Positions 49,788 through 59,113 of a stretch of 64,000 bases of DNA are shown piece by piece. Under the pieces are notes generated by a model, which was not told the DNA's origin, made no database searches, and saw only the letters and a list, made by a program, of their open reading frames with translations. The translations under genes and the position numbers were made by a program. The DNA comes from Actinoallomurus bryophytorum (lineage in GTDB: Bacteria > Actinomycetota > Actinomycetes > Streptosporangiales > Streptosporangiaceae). The stretch covers positions 3,472,001 to 3,536,000 of the forward strand of contig NZ_VFOZ01000001.1 in the NCBI RefSeq assembly GCF_006716425.1, read 5' to 3'. Within the stretch, counting starts at the first letter, position 1, and every line of letters starts with the position of its first letter.

Positions 49788-50015
49788 GACGACAACGGAC
49801 CCGCTGATGGCGACTGCGGTGGCGAAGAACCTGCCGGCTCGGGCGAGGCCGGGCCGCCGGCGGTGGTGTACCTCAGGCTGGGGTGGCCACGGGGTCTCCG
49901 GATGCGGGGTTCTTCTTGGTCGAGGAACCCGCTTCCGGAGGCCCCCCAATCATCGAGAAGGGCATGCGGCCCGGTCAGGCTCCGGGCGATGGTCGGGATT
50001 CTTTCTGGAGCTGAA

Positions 50016-51059
50016 TCAGTTTTGGCAGGGGTCGGTGCCGGGTCGGCCGGGGCGGACGATGCCGCGCTGGTCGAGGAGGTTTTCCAGGACCTGTGGCCAG
50101 GCCGCCATGATGCCGTCGGCGCAGGCGTTGATAAGGGTGTTGTAGGCGTCTTCGTTCTCCGGCGCGGTGCCGCTGAACCAGACGTGGACCGCGTAACCGT
50201 CCGCGTGGGCCTTGGCGATGAATTCCTTCGTCGCGACCGGCATCCCGTTGAGGTTCACCGGGATCTGCAGGGCCACGGTCCCATCGATCGGCCGCGTGCC
50301 GGACAAGAAGTAATTGGTGAGGCCTTGTTGTCCGGGTGCCAGCCCGATGGCCGGCGCGAGTTCGTGAAATTTGGCGATGGCCTCGTCGTTGAAAGAGGTC
50401 ACGATGATGTCGCTGCGGTGGATCCGGTTGAGGATCGTGGCCAGCAGTTCCGCGTTGTGCAGGAACGAGGCGGTGTCGGCGTCGCTGGTCCCCTTGATCT
50501 CGATGTTGACGGGCACGTGCCGGAACGTGGCGAGGACCTTGTTCAAAGAGGGGATGGCGAAGTCACTCGCCCGGTAACCCGACGGTGGCTGTTGCTGGTG
50601 GGTGCGTACGCCGCGCAGCGGATACGACGAGGGCGGCAGACCCGGAACCGCACTACGGCCCGGCACGAAGTTGTACGCCGCGTCCAGGGCGTGGACCTGG
50701 CGGAAGGTCATGTCGCGGACCAGGCCGGTGCCGTTGGTGGTCTGATCGACCGAGGAATTGTGCATCACCACCAGCCGGTCATCCGACGTCGACTGCACAT
50801 CCAGCTCGACCATGTCCGCGCCCAGCCTGACCGCGCGTTCGAACGCGTACAGGGTGTCCGCCGGGGCCTCACTCTCACCACCGGCATGGGCCATGTTCAT
50901 GACCCGGCGAGCAAGCCACGGATTATCCGACGCGCTGGACGCCGACGCGGTGGGAACCAGACCGGCGACCGCGACGGCCAGCGACGCGACGACCGCCGCC
51001 ACACGAGCAGACGGGCGGGGGACAGAAAAAGCAAGAACCCTTGATTTCCTAGACCACAT
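50016..51059 (-). CDS. Secreted phosphodiesterase of the GDPD family, altered active site
   Basis: This 347-residue protein has a signal peptide (RVAAVVASLAVAVAGLVPTA, ASA). GDPD barrel motifs are MNMAHAGGESEAPADTLYAF, GADMVELDVQSTSDDRLVVM with HN, VPVNIEIKGTSD and IIVTSFNDEAIAKF. The first motif is His-Ala-Gly instead of His-Arg-Gly; the Arg normally contacts substrate phosphate. The metal acids and second His are kept, so activity on an altered substrate is possible. It is a second copy near 48156 but distinct. Confidence 0.8.
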   Translation of the reverse strand: MWSRKSRVLAFSVPRPSARVAAVVASLAVAVAGLVPTASASSASDNPWLARRVMNMAHAGGESEAPADTLYAFERAVRLGADMVELDVQSTSDDRLVVMHNSSVDQTTNGTGLVRDMTFRQVHALDAAYNFVPGRSAVPGLPPSSYPLRGVRTHQQQPPSGYRASDFAIPSLNKVLATFRHVPVNIEIKGTSDADTASFLHNAELLATILNRIHRSDIIVTSFNDEAIAKFHELAPAIGLAPGQQGLTNYFLSGTRPIDGTVALQIPVNLNGMPVATKEFIAKAHADGYAVHVWFSGTAPENEDAYNTLINACADGIMAAWPQVLENLLDQRGIVRPGRPGTDPCQN

Positions 51060-51209
51060 TTACTTCGGACTCCCTTGATCGGAATCTATCTCTTTTGGAG
51101 CGCGATGCCGATACCGCCCTTTTCCAAACTGGTATCGGCATTGCGGAGCACGGCCGGCTTTAGCCGTATAAACGACGCTGCAACCCGCTTATCTTAGGGG
51201 GTCGTGGTA

Positions 51210-52358
51210 TTAGCTGAATGGTAGTTCGGTCGAAGGTTTCCCCGGTTTGGTGTCGGTCCATGCTGCCGATCGGACGGTCTCGTAGTTGATGATGAAGCCT
51301 GGTTTCATCTCCGCGTACTCGCCGCTGGGCTTGGTCAGTTCTTCTTGTATGGACAGCAGCGCGCCGGTGCGTTCGTCGAAGACGGCCACGGAGCGGGAGC
51401 GGTAGGTCCCGCCGTCCTCTGGGTAGCCGTTCGTCATGTCGTTGGAGGCCAGCGCGATGCCGTGGCGGCCCAGTGGGTCGGTGTCGGGGCCGATCGAGTG
51501 GACGCCCGGCTGGGTGGCCAGCGCCCGTATCATTCCCGCCCGTACCTTCGGCGGCACGGGGGCGAACAGGAGTCCGACCACCGTCCTGATCTGGACGCGA
51601 GGGATGGCCGCCGGCGTGGCGGGTCGGTTCGCCGGCTTCGCGAAGCCCATCGCTGATTGGGTCAGGAACATCTCGGTGAGCTTCGCCGGATCGGCCGGCA
51701 GATTCTGTAGCTCCTCGGCCGACCTCCCGCGGAATTTCCCTCCGCCGCGAGGGTCGATACCGGCGCCGTTGCCGCTGTCCCGCCAGCTCGTTCCCTTGGT
51801 CGTGAAGCTGTCGTAGTGGTCGCCGGACCAGACACGGAAGCGCGATGGCGACCCCGCCTTGCGCCACAATGACGTGTCCTGCGGGTGGGCCGGGAGGTCG
51901 CGGGCGTAGTAAACCTCGCCCATGCCGGGCTTGACGCCCTGCCAGTTGAACATTTCGCTCTGTGAACCGGTGACCGCGTAGGTCCCGGTCTTGGCGCGGA
52001 TGATGTAGGACTGTCCGTCAATGATGTCGAGGGACCAGTACTTGCCGATCGGCTGCTGTTCCGCCCTGTCCGCCGCCGCGAGGATCGCTCCCTTGGCGTC
52101 CAGGTGCACCGGGCCGGGCGGCGGCGTGGGCGTGTTCCCGCCGGCGAGTGTGATCGCAACGGTCACCGCGGCGCCCGCCGCGACCGCCACGCCGCCCAGC
52201 CCCCACCGCGCCCGGGGCGGCGGGCGGCGCCGTGACGTGTTCTGTAGTGCCTTCGCCCGGGCGATCTCCTGGGCGGTGGGCGGGGCGGCGGGGCGAACGA
52301 TCTCGACGCCGGTCGCATGAGTCCGGACGGTCGAAGCGCCGTTGCCGAGTGCGTGCAC
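51210..52358 (-). CDS. CU044_5270-type membrane protein
   Basis: A 382-residue protein starting at a GTG. The cytoplasmic N-terminus is Pro/Arg-rich, one TM helix (WGLGGVAVAAGAAVTVAITL) follows, and a large extracellular domain includes KYWSLDIIDGQSYIIRAKTG, GAGIDPRGGGKFRGRSAEEL and RTGALLSIQEELT. This matches actinobacterial CU044_5270 proteins, which usually sit with an ECF sigma factor as an anti-sigma-type partner. No sigma gene is adjacent here. It lies downstream of the response regulator gene, 109 bp away. Confidence 0.65.
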   Translation of the reverse strand: MHALGNGASTVRTHATGVEIVRPAAPPTAQEIARAKALQNTSRRRPPPRARWGLGGVAVAAGAAVTVAITLAGGNTPTPPPGPVHLDAKGAILAAADRAEQQPIGKYWSLDIIDGQSYIIRAKTGTYAVTGSQSEMFNWQGVKPGMGEVYYARDLPAHPQDTSLWRKAGSPSRFRVWSGDHYDSFTTKGTSWRDSGNGAGIDPRGGGKFRGRSAEELQNLPADPAKLTEMFLTQSAMGFAKPANRPATPAAIPRVQIRTVVGLLFAPVPPKVRAGMIRALATQPGVHSIGPDTDPLGRHGIALASNDMTNGYPEDGGTYRSRSVAVFDERTGALLSIQEELTKPSGEYAEMKPGFIINYETVRSAAWTDTKPGKPSTELPFS

Positions 52359-52467
52359 GGCATTCGGCGCGCGGTCGAGGTCGGCTCCCTCCCCGCGGGC
52401 ATCCGCGCCGCCGAACCGCGTCCGCGGATCATCGACGCGATCGCGTCCCGGCTGCGCTGAGACGCCC

Positions 52468-53160
52468 TCATGACCCCGCGCGCAAGGCGTAGCCGAAGCC
52501 GCGGACCGTGTGGATCATCGGTGGGCCGGTCCGGTCCAACTTCTTGCGGAGGTAATAGACGTACGTCTCGACGACCTGTGCGTTGCCGTCGAAGTCGTAG
52601 TTCCAGACCAGGTCGAGCAGTTGTTCCTTGGACAGCACCTGGCCCGCGTGCTCCATCAGGCAGCGCAGTAGCTTGAACTCGGTCGGAGTAAGGGTGACCT
52701 GGTCGCACGCGCGGCGCACCGTACAGGTGTCGACGTCCAGTTCCAGGTCGCCGACGCGCAAGCGGCGGGGCGCGTCCGGCGCGGTCCGGGTACGGCGCAG
52801 CACCACCCGCACCCGGGCGTGCAGTTCCTGCAGGCTGAACGGTTTGGTGATGTAGTCGTCACCGCCGGAGGACAGGCCGGTGAGCTTGTCCTCCAGCGTG
52901 CGGCGTGCGGTCAGGAAGATGATCGGCGGGGCTTGGCCGAGGCCCTGCAGCCGGTCGCACACCCGGAAGCCGTCGATGTCGGGCAGCGAGACGTCCAGCA
53001 CGATGAGGTCGGGGCGGAACGCCTCCGCCTGGGCCAGCGCCGACCGGCCGTCGGCCGCCGTGGCCACCTCATAGCCCTGGTAGTGCAGGCCGGTCGCGAC
53101 CAGGTCGCGAATGTTCTCCTCGTCGTCCACCACGAGCAGCCGCGCCGAAGATGTCACCAC
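52468..53160 (-). CDS. OmpR/PhoB-family response regulator
   Basis: This 230-residue protein. The receiver has the acidic pair in LLVVDDEENIRDLV, the phospho-acceptor Asp in LIVLDVSLPDIDGF and Lys in DYITKPFSLQELHA. The winged-helix output domain is RVGDLELDVDTCTV, LTPTEFKLLRCLMEHAGQVL, VVETYVYYLRKKLD and IHTVRGFGYALR. It is divergent from the histidine kinase gene at 53239. The pair probably controls the lipoprotein/exporter genes that follow. Confidence 0.95.
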   Translation of the reverse strand: MVTSSARLLVVDDEENIRDLVATGLHYQGYEVATAADGRSALAQAEAFRPDLIVLDVSLPDIDGFRVCDRLQGLGQAPPIIFLTARRTLEDKLTGLSSGGDDYITKPFSLQELHARVRVVLRRTRTAPDAPRRLRVGDLELDVDTCTVRRACDQVTLTPTEFKLLRCLMEHAGQVLSKEQLLDLVWNYDFDGNAQVVETYVYYLRKKLDRTGPPMIHTVRGFGYALRAGS

Positions 53161-53238
53161 CCGGCCATCGTGACCCGATCACGGGGCAGTCGCACCTTTT
53201 CTGACCGGATTATGAGCCGGCGAGGCGACCATTGAGGC

Positions 53239-54690
53239 ATGTCGCTACGGATGCGCATCCTCGCCGGACTCGTCGGCCTTCTCGTCCTCGGCCTCGCCGC
53301 CTTCGGCGTGGGCATCAACCGGCTGATGAAGGGCAAGCTGGAGAACCAGCTCGACCAGCAGCTGGTGGCGGTGGCGGGCACCGTACGGCAGGTCCTCGTC
53401 ACCGACAAGGACCAGCGCGGCCTGGACCGGCTCTTCGACATGCCGTTTCCCGAGAGGAAGGTCCCGCCCGATCCCGACCTCCCGCTTCCCCGGAAGGCGG
53501 GTGCCGGCATCCTGGAAGGGCCGCAGGGCGTCTCTGACCTGGCGGCCTTTCCGCCCGGCCTGGTCGTCGAGGTCCGCAGCCAGAGCGGCACCCTGCTCGA
53601 CCGCCAGATGTTCCCCAGCAAGATGAGGGTCGAGGACCTCCCTGCCGGCCGGCCCACCGTCGCCCCGACGGGACCGGGTCACCGGCGGACGCTGACGACG
53701 ACGATGCACGAAGGCGGCACCCCCGTACTGGTGACACTGGCGATCCCGATCGCCCCGGTCGACGGGGTCCTCGGACAGCTCACCGTCATCGAGCTCGTCC
53801 TCGGCGTCATCATCGTGGTGATCGGAGCCGGGCTCGCGCTGGTCGTGGCGCGGGTCACCGCGCGGCCGCTCGCCCGGATCGCGGCCACCGCCGACGCCAT
53901 CTCCGGAGGCGACCTCACCCGGCGGGTCCCCGACAGGAACCCCAAGACCGAGGTGGGCCGGGTCGGGCTGGCGCTGAACGCCATGCTCGGAGAGATCCAG
54001 CGGTACGTCGAGCGGCTCGTGGAGTCCGAGCAGCGGATGCGGCGGTTCCTCGGCGACGCCTCGCACGAACTGGCCACGCCGCTCACCTCCATCCGCGGCT
54101 ATTCCGAGCTGTTCCGCAGCGGAGCCCAGGACAGGCCGGAGGACCTGGCACGTGCGATGAGCCGGATCGAGGCCGAGGCGGCCCGGATGACCGGGCTCGT
54201 GGAAGAACTGCTGCTGCTCGCGGAGCTGGACGAGGGCCGCCCGCTGCGCCCCGCGCGGGTGGATCTTCGGGCGATCGCCGCCGACGCCGTGGACGACGCC
54301 CGGCTCGCGGCTCCGGATCGGACCATCGAGCTGGAGGCCACCGCCGGCCTGTACGTCCACGGCGAGGAGAACCGGCTCCGGCAGGTCGCCGCGAACCTGC
54401 TGTCCAACGCCTGCCGGCACACCCCGCCGGGCACGCCGATCACGGTCACCGCGGCGCCGGGCGTCCTCGAGGTGGCAGACGATGGGCCGGGCATGGACGC
54501 TGTACGGGCCGCGCGCGTCTTCGACCGCTTCTACGGCGACGGTTCCGGGCTGGGTCTGGCGATCGTCGCCTCGATCGTGGCCGCCCACGGCGGCACCGTC
54601 CAGGTCACCAGTGCGCCCGGGGAGGGCACGACGTTCCGGGTCGAGCTGCCGCCCGTACGCGAGTCTGACCGGATTCTGACCGGAAGCTGA
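53239..54690 (+). CDS. Sensor histidine kinase
   Basis: This 483-residue membrane kinase has two TM helices (about 5-25 and 181-205) that bracket a roughly 150-residue extracytoplasmic sensor. It then has a HAMP domain (LARIAATADAISGGDLTRRV), the phospho-His box DASHELATPLTSIRGYSELF, and the ATPase motifs N-box NLLSNACRHTP, G1 VADDGPGM and G2 GSGLGLAIV. It is opposite in orientation to its regulator gene, an unusual arrangement, with 78 bp between their starts. The downstream lipoprotein gene begins 35 bp after its stop. Confidence 0.95.
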   Translation: MSLRMRILAGLVGLLVLGLAAFGVGINRLMKGKLENQLDQQLVAVAGTVRQVLVTDKDQRGLDRLFDMPFPERKVPPDPDLPLPRKAGAGILEGPQGVSDLAAFPPGLVVEVRSQSGTLLDRQMFPSKMRVEDLPAGRPTVAPTGPGHRRTLTTTMHEGGTPVLVTLAIPIAPVDGVLGQLTVIELVLGVIIVVIGAGLALVVARVTARPLARIAATADAISGGDLTRRVPDRNPKTEVGRVGLALNAMLGEIQRYVERLVESEQRMRRFLGDASHELATPLTSIRGYSELFRSGAQDRPEDLARAMSRIEAEAARMTGLVEELLLLAELDEGRPLRPARVDLRAIAADAVDDARLAAPDRTIELEATAGLYVHGEENRLRQVAANLLSNACRHTPPGTPITVTAAPGVLEVADDGPGMDAVRAARVFDRFYGDGSGLGLAIVASIVAAHGGTVQVTSAPGEGTTFRVELPPVRESDRILTGS

Positions 54691-54725
54691 GCCCGTCCCG
54701 AGCCCCGCACCCGAGGCTCACCGGC

Positions 54726-55247
54726 ATGCGAATCCTCTCTCTCGCCACTGCCGCCGTCCTGGTGATCGGCGGTGCGACCGCCTGCGGCTCGAACGGCTCC
54801 GGAGCGGCCGTGACCAGCACTCCGACGCTCGGCACGGCCGCCAAAGAGGCCAAGGCCCGCCAGTTCGTCGAATGCGCCCGCAAGAACGGCATCCCCAACG
54901 TCGCCGACCCCACGGTGAACGCCGACGGCGACATCGACATCAGCCCGCCGCCCGGCCTCACGAAGCAGAGCCCGATCGTGCAGAAGGTCATGAAGATCTG
55001 CGGCAAGTACATGGACGGCGTCCTCACCCACCGGACCGAGGACCCCAGCCTGGAGTACGACAAGGCGCTCAAGGTGGCGGCCTGCGTCCGGCAGCACGGC
55101 GTGCCGAACTTCCCCGACCCGTCCCCGCCGACCGAGGGCGGCGAGGGACAGAAGATCCACCCCGGCAACGGGCTGAACAAGGAGGCCATCGACAAGGCGA
55201 TGCGAGCCTGCGGCATCACTCCCCAGCCCAAGCCGAACGACCGCTAG
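54726..55247 (+). CDS. Lipoprotein with two Cys-Pro-Asn-Phe-Pro-Asp repeats
   Basis: This 173-residue protein. The lipobox ends ATACG after a short signal (LATAAVLVIGGATACG). Two repeats each carry a Cys and a PN-DP motif: FVECARKNGIPNVADP and VAACVRQHGVPNFPDP. They end in ICGKYMDGVL and MRACGITPQP. The conserved Cys spacing suggests a disulphide-linked two-repeat fold. It is a surface lipoprotein of unknown role at the head of the exporter operon. Confidence 0.7.
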   Translation: MRILSLATAAVLVIGGATACGSNGSGAAVTSTPTLGTAAKEAKARQFVECARKNGIPNVADPTVNADGDIDISPPPGLTKQSPIVQKVMKICGKYMDGVLTHRTEDPSLEYDKALKVAACVRQHGVPNFPDPSPPTEGGEGQKIHPGNGLNKEAIDKAMRACGITPQPKPNDR

Positions 55248-55250
55248 CTC

Positions 55251-56351
55251 ATGAAACGCCTCGGAATCTCGCTCACCGCCGTGGGCGGCCTCGCCGTCAT
55301 CGCCGCCGGAGTCCTGTGGACCACTGCCTCCAAGCCCTCCGCCACCGCCTCACCCACCCCGTCCGCGGGGACCACGACCGCCACCGTCACCCGTGCCGAC
55401 CTCGTCGAGACCGACGAGGAGCAGGGCACGCTCGGCTTCGACGGGGCCCGTACCCTCCAGTCGTCGGCGTCCGGCGTCCTCACCGCCGAGCCCGCCGAGG
55501 GCACCACCGTCACCCGCGACCAGACGCTGTACGGCGTCGGCCTGCACCCGGTGCGGCTCTTCTACGGCGCCGTACCGTTGTCGCGCACCCTCGCCCTGGG
55601 CGTCTCCGACGGCAGGGACGTCAAGCAGCTGGAGAGCAACCTGCGCACCCTCGGGTACGACCCGTACCACGGCATGACCATCGACGATCACTTCTCCGTC
55701 GCGACCCAGGCCGCCGTCGAGCGCTGGCAGAAGGCGCACAAGCAGACGAGGACCGGCCGGGTCACCCTGGCCGACCTGGTGTTCTTGCCAGGCTCGCTCC
55801 GGATCGGCACCCAGCACGCCAAGCCCGGCGACCGGATCGGGGCGGGCGCCCGGCTCCTCGACATCACCGGCACCGCCCGCATCGCCACCGTGGACCTGCC
55901 CGCGGACAGCGATCTCGCGCACGCCGGGGACAAGGTCACCGTCGAACTGCCCGACGGCAGCGGGACGCCCGGCGTCATCACCGAGGTCAGCACGACCGCC
56001 GCCGGCAACTCCTCCGGCTCGGAGAGCAACGGCAACTCGGGCTCGGGCAACGACGCCACCGTCGCGGTGACCGTACGGCTCACCGAACCCAAGGCCGGCG
56101 GCGGCTTGGACCGGGCTCCGGTCACCGTCGGCTTCACCCGCCGGCGCGCCAAGAACGTCCTCGCCGTACCGGTCGCCGCGCTCGTCACCCTCTCCACCGG
56201 CGGGTACGCCGTGGACGTCACCAGCGGCGGAGCCGTACAACGAGTCGCGATCAAGACCGGCATGTTCGCCACCAACGGCGCCGGCACGGGTCGGGTGGAG
56301 ATCTCCGGCCCGGGCATCAGCGAGGGCCTCCGGGTGGTGGTCCCGCAGTGA
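55251..56351 (+). CDS. Membrane-fusion-type adaptor with peptidoglycan-binding domain
   Basis: This 366-residue protein with an N-terminal TM/signal (LGISLTAVGGLAVIAAGVLW). A HlyD-like hairpin region is split by a PG_binding_1 domain (VKQLESNLRTLGYDPYHGMT, ATQAAVERWQKAHKQTRTGR). A C-terminal beta barrel follows (VTVGFTRRRAKNVLAVPVAA, GGYAVDV). It is the adaptor of a MacAB-like or lipoprotein-release-type exporter. Its stop overlaps the next GTG as GTGA. Confidence 0.85.
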   Translation: MKRLGISLTAVGGLAVIAAGVLWTTASKPSATASPTPSAGTTTATVTRADLVETDEEQGTLGFDGARTLQSSASGVLTAEPAEGTTVTRDQTLYGVGLHPVRLFYGAVPLSRTLALGVSDGRDVKQLESNLRTLGYDPYHGMTIDDHFSVATQAAVERWQKAHKQTRTGRVTLADLVFLPGSLRIGTQHAKPGDRIGAGARLLDITGTARIATVDLPADSDLAHAGDKVTVELPDGSGTPGVITEVSTTAAGNSSGSESNGNSGSGNDATVAVTVRLTEPKAGGGLDRAPVTVGFTRRRAKNVLAVPVAALVTLSTGGYAVDVTSGGAVQRVAIKTGMFATNGAGTGRVEISGPGISEGLRVVVPQ

Positions 56352-57019
56352 GTCCGGTCATCGAGCTCCACGACGTTCGCAAGACCTATCCGGGGCCGGT
56401 CGAGGTCCTGCACGGCATCGACCTGACCATCGAACGCGACGAGCAGGTGGCGATCCTCGGCCCGTCCGGCTCCGGCAAGTCCACGCTGCTCAACCTCATC
56501 GGCATCCTCGACCGCCCGACCTCCGGCACGCTCGTCGTGAACGGCCAGGACACCGCCGCATTGACCGACGGGCGGCTCGCCGGGCTGCGCGCCACCACCA
56601 TCGGCTTCGTCTTCCAGCAGTTCTTCCTGCTCGACTACCGCACCGCGCTGGACAACGTCGCCGACGGCCTCCTCTACACCGCCACCCCCCTGCGCGAACG
56701 CCGCCGCCGGGCCGCCGAGGTCCTGGACCGAGTAGGCCTCGGCGGCCGGTTCGGGCACCGCCCGGCCCAGCTGTCCGGCGGCGAACGCCAACGTGTCGCC
56801 ATCGCCCGCGCCCTCGTCGGCCGGCCCACCCTCGTGCTGGCCGACGAGCCGACCGGCGCCCTCGACACCGCCAACGGCGCCGCCGTCCTCGAACTCCTCG
56901 GCGAACTGCACGACGACGGCACCACCCTCATCGTCATCACCCACGACCCCAGCGTCGCCGCCGCCATGGACCGTGAGATCCACATCCGCGACGGCCGCAT
57001 CCACCCGGAGCCGACATGA
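56348..57019 (+). CDS. ABC exporter ATPase (MacB/LolD-like)
   Basis: This 223-residue NBD: Walker A GPSGSGKST, Q-loop FVFQQFFLLDYR, signature LSGGERQRVA, Walker B LVLADEPTGALD and switch His in LIVITHDPSV. It belongs to the MacB/LolD/FtsE branch. It is coupled to the adaptor (GTGA) and to the permease (ATGA). Together they may export peptides, antibiotics or lipids. Confidence 0.95.
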   Translation: MSPVIELHDVRKTYPGPVEVLHGIDLTIERDEQVAILGPSGSGKSTLLNLIGILDRPTSGTLVVNGQDTAALTDGRLAGLRATTIGFVFQQFFLLDYRTALDNVADGLLYTATPLRERRRRAAEVLDRVGLGGRFGHRPAQLSGGERQRVAIARALVGRPTLVLADEPTGALDTANGAAVLELLGELHDDGTTLIVITHDPSVAAAMDREIHIRDGRIHPEPT

Positions 57020-58200
57020 GTTCCAGCCGCCTCACCACCGCCGATCTGGTCCGCGTCTCGCTCCTCGGCATCGGCGCACGTAAACTCCGGGCCGCCCTTT
57101 CCGTCCTCGGCATCGCCATCGGCATCGCCGCCATCGTCTGCGTTCTGGGTATTTCACAGTCCAGCGCGGCCGGCCTCCAGCACGAGCTCGACCGGCTCGG
57201 CACCAACCTGCTCACCGTCCAGCCCGGCGAGAGCCTCACCGGCGACCAGTCCACCCTTCCGCTGTCCGCCGAACAGACCCTCACGAACGCCCCGTACGTC
57301 CAGCAGGTGTCCGGCATCGCCCCGGTCTCCGGCACCGTCCTGCGCAACCAGCGCATCGGCTCCATCATCACCGGCGGCATCGGCATCAAGGCGGCCCGTC
57401 CCAACCTGCCCTCCGCTCTGCACGGCAAAGTCGCCCAGGGTGTCTTCCTGAACGCCGCCACCAGCGACTACCCCGTCACCGTCCTCGGCGCGGTGGCCGC
57501 CCAGCGCCTCGGCATCACCACCCTGCGTCCCGACACCGCGGTACGGGTCGGCGGCAAGACCTTCACGGTCGCCGGCATCCTCGCCCCCATCGAGCTGGCC
57601 CCCGACATCGACCGCTCCGCCCTCATCGGCTTCGCCGAAGCCGAGCGGGCCTTCCGCGTCGACGGTTCGGCCGCCACCGTCTACCTGCGCACCGACCCTG
57701 ACCACGTCGGAGAGGCCGCCAAGACCCTCGCCGCCGCCGCCAATCCCGCCCATCCCGACCTGGTCAGTGTCAGCCAGCCCTCGGCCGCGCTCAGCGCCCA
57801 GCTCGCCGCCAAGAAGACCTTCAACGGCCTCCTCCTCGGCCTCGGCGCGGTCGCCGTCCTGGTCGGCGCGATCGGCATCGCCAACGTCATGGTCATCTCG
57901 GTGCTCGAACGCCGCAGTGAGATCGGACTGCGCCGCGCCCTCGGGGCGACCCGCGGGCACATCGGCGGCCAGTTCGTCGGCGAATCCCTCGCCCTCGCGC
58001 TCCTCGGCGGTCTCGCCGGCTGCGCCCTCGGCACCCTCGTCACCGTCGGCTACGCCCATTACAAACACTGGGAGGCCGTCATCCCGGCCACGGCCCTGCC
58101 CCTCGGCCTGGCCGGCAGTCTCCTCATCGGCACCATCGCCGGCCTCTACCCGGCCGCCCGCGCCGCCCGTCTTCCCCCCACGCAGGCTCTGGCCCGATGA
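57016..58200 (+). CDS. MacB-like ABC permease (FtsX/MacB fold)
   Basis: This 394-residue protein with four TM helices in the FtsX/MacB pattern: the first after LRAALSVLGIAIGIAAIVCV, then a large MacB_PCD periplasmic domain (about 45-250, GTNLLTVQPGESLTGDQ), then GLLLGLGAVAVLVGAIGIANVMVI with the conserved RRSEIGLRRALGATRGHI loop, and a final pair ending near the Ala-Arg-rich C-terminus. With the upstream ATPase and adaptor it forms a complete tripartite exporter. Confidence 0.9.
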   Translation: MSSSRLTTADLVRVSLLGIGARKLRAALSVLGIAIGIAAIVCVLGISQSSAAGLQHELDRLGTNLLTVQPGESLTGDQSTLPLSAEQTLTNAPYVQQVSGIAPVSGTVLRNQRIGSIITGGIGIKAARPNLPSALHGKVAQGVFLNAATSDYPVTVLGAVAAQRLGITTLRPDTAVRVGGKTFTVAGILAPIELAPDIDRSALIGFAEAERAFRVDGSAATVYLRTDPDHVGEAAKTLAAAANPAHPDLVSVSQPSAALSAQLAAKKTFNGLLLGLGAVAVLVGAIGIANVMVISVLERRSEIGLRRALGATRGHIGGQFVGESLALALLGGLAGCALGTLVTVGYAHYKHWEAVIPATALPLGLAGSLLIGTIAGLYPAARAARLPPTQALAR

Positions 58201-58300
58201 CCCTGGCCAACGTCCTGGGCTGGGGTTCGGGCGCGGCCACCGCGCAGCGGGAGCTGGAGCGGTTTCGGCCGACCCCTTCGGCCAGCGTTTGAACAAAGTG

Positions 58301-58335
58301 TTGACAACAGATCGTTTACTTCTTAACGTGAAGGC
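58301..58335 (+). promoter_or_regulatory. Promoter of the small HTH gene
   Basis: TTGACA at 58301-58306 is a perfect -35 box. An A/T-rich TTTACTTCTTAACG stretch 10-20 bp later contains a plausible -10. The ATG is at 58336 with a GAAGG just before it. Confidence 0.5.
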
Positions 58336-58758
58336 ATGACCGACGACCCTTTCGTAACCCCCGATCCGGCCGGCGCCCATGCCAGGCGCAGGTACCCCGC
58401 CCTGATGAGGATCACCGAGCGGCACGCGCGCGGTGAGCTGCGGGAACGCTGGGAGCGGTCCCAGCTGCCCATGGGGCCGCTGGACGCCTGGCGCCAGGTC
58501 GTTCTCGTCGCGGGAGGCGGGCTGGTGCCACGGGACGGTGAGCCCGGCGCGGACGCCAATGACATCGCCGCCGCGCTGACCCTGGTCGACTCGGCGCGGG
58601 GAGAGGTGGACGCGATGGAGATCGGGCTGCTGGAGATGGCACGGGGGCGAGGCATGACCTGGCAGCAGATCGCCTTCCACATGGGGCTGGGTTCGGCCCA
58701 GGCGGCTCGTCAGCGGCACCAGCGCCTTGCCGCCCGTACGGACTCCGCGGCAGGTTGA
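58336..58758 (+). CDS. Small HTH-like regulatory protein
   Basis: This 140-residue protein. The C-terminal part has a helix-turn-helix-like stretch MEIGLLEMARGRGMTWQQIA with FHMGLGSAQAARQRHQRL, similar to DNA-binding domains of small actinobacterial regulators. The N-terminal half is charged with no named domain. It has its own strong -35 box. Probably a transcription factor. Confidence 0.55.
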   Translation: MTDDPFVTPDPAGAHARRRYPALMRITERHARGELRERWERSQLPMGPLDAWRQVVLVAGGGLVPRDGEPGADANDIAAALTLVDSARGEVDAMEIGLLEMARGRGMTWQQIAFHMGLGSAQAARQRHQRLAARTDSAAG

Positions 58759-58772
58759 TCGGTGCCGTCGGC

Positions 58773-59055
58773 TCAGTGAGGGCCACCGGGCCGGCCAGGG
58801 GCGGTCTCCTCGCGCTCGCCGGGCCGGGGCGTCTCCGCCGGCACGCCCGCGGCCGCGACGATCCGGCTCAGCGCCGCGGCGTGCCGCTGGAACGCCTGCC
58901 GCCCCGGCGCGGTGAGCTGCACGTAAGTGCGCCGCGTCCCCAGGTCCCGCGCCTTGCGTACCGAGACGTACCCGGCGTTCGCCAGAGCGGAGCCTGCTTG
59001 GACAGCGCCGAGTCGCTGGTCGCGATCGTGTCCCGCAGAAAGCCGAAAGGCCGGC
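58773..59055 (-). pseudogene. Remnant of a winged-helix (MarR/HTH_34-type) regulator
   Basis: Reading leftward, FGFLRDTIATSDSALSKQ and then, in a shifted frame, SALANAGYVSVRKARDLGTR and TYVQLTAPGRQAFQRHAAAL can be read. They match the recognition helix and wing of winged-helix regulators of transport genes. The N-terminal third is absent and a frameshift lies near 58,990. It is a decayed gene. Confidence 0.6.
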
Positions 59056-59113
59056 CGACGGGGTCGCGTGGCGATCCCGTGGCCGGCCCTCGATCGGTTC
59101 AGATCTTGATGTG

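Noticed and set aside
49335-51044. Long plus-strand frame across tRNA-Arg
   Set aside because: It runs through a tRNA and antisense to a well-supported phosphodiesterase gene.
54872-56347. Very long plus-strand open frame running into the ABC ATPase gene
   Set aside because: The upstream part is Arg/His/Pro-rich shadow coding, out of phase with the lipoprotein and adaptor genes that clearly fit. The ATPase has its own GTG start at 56348.
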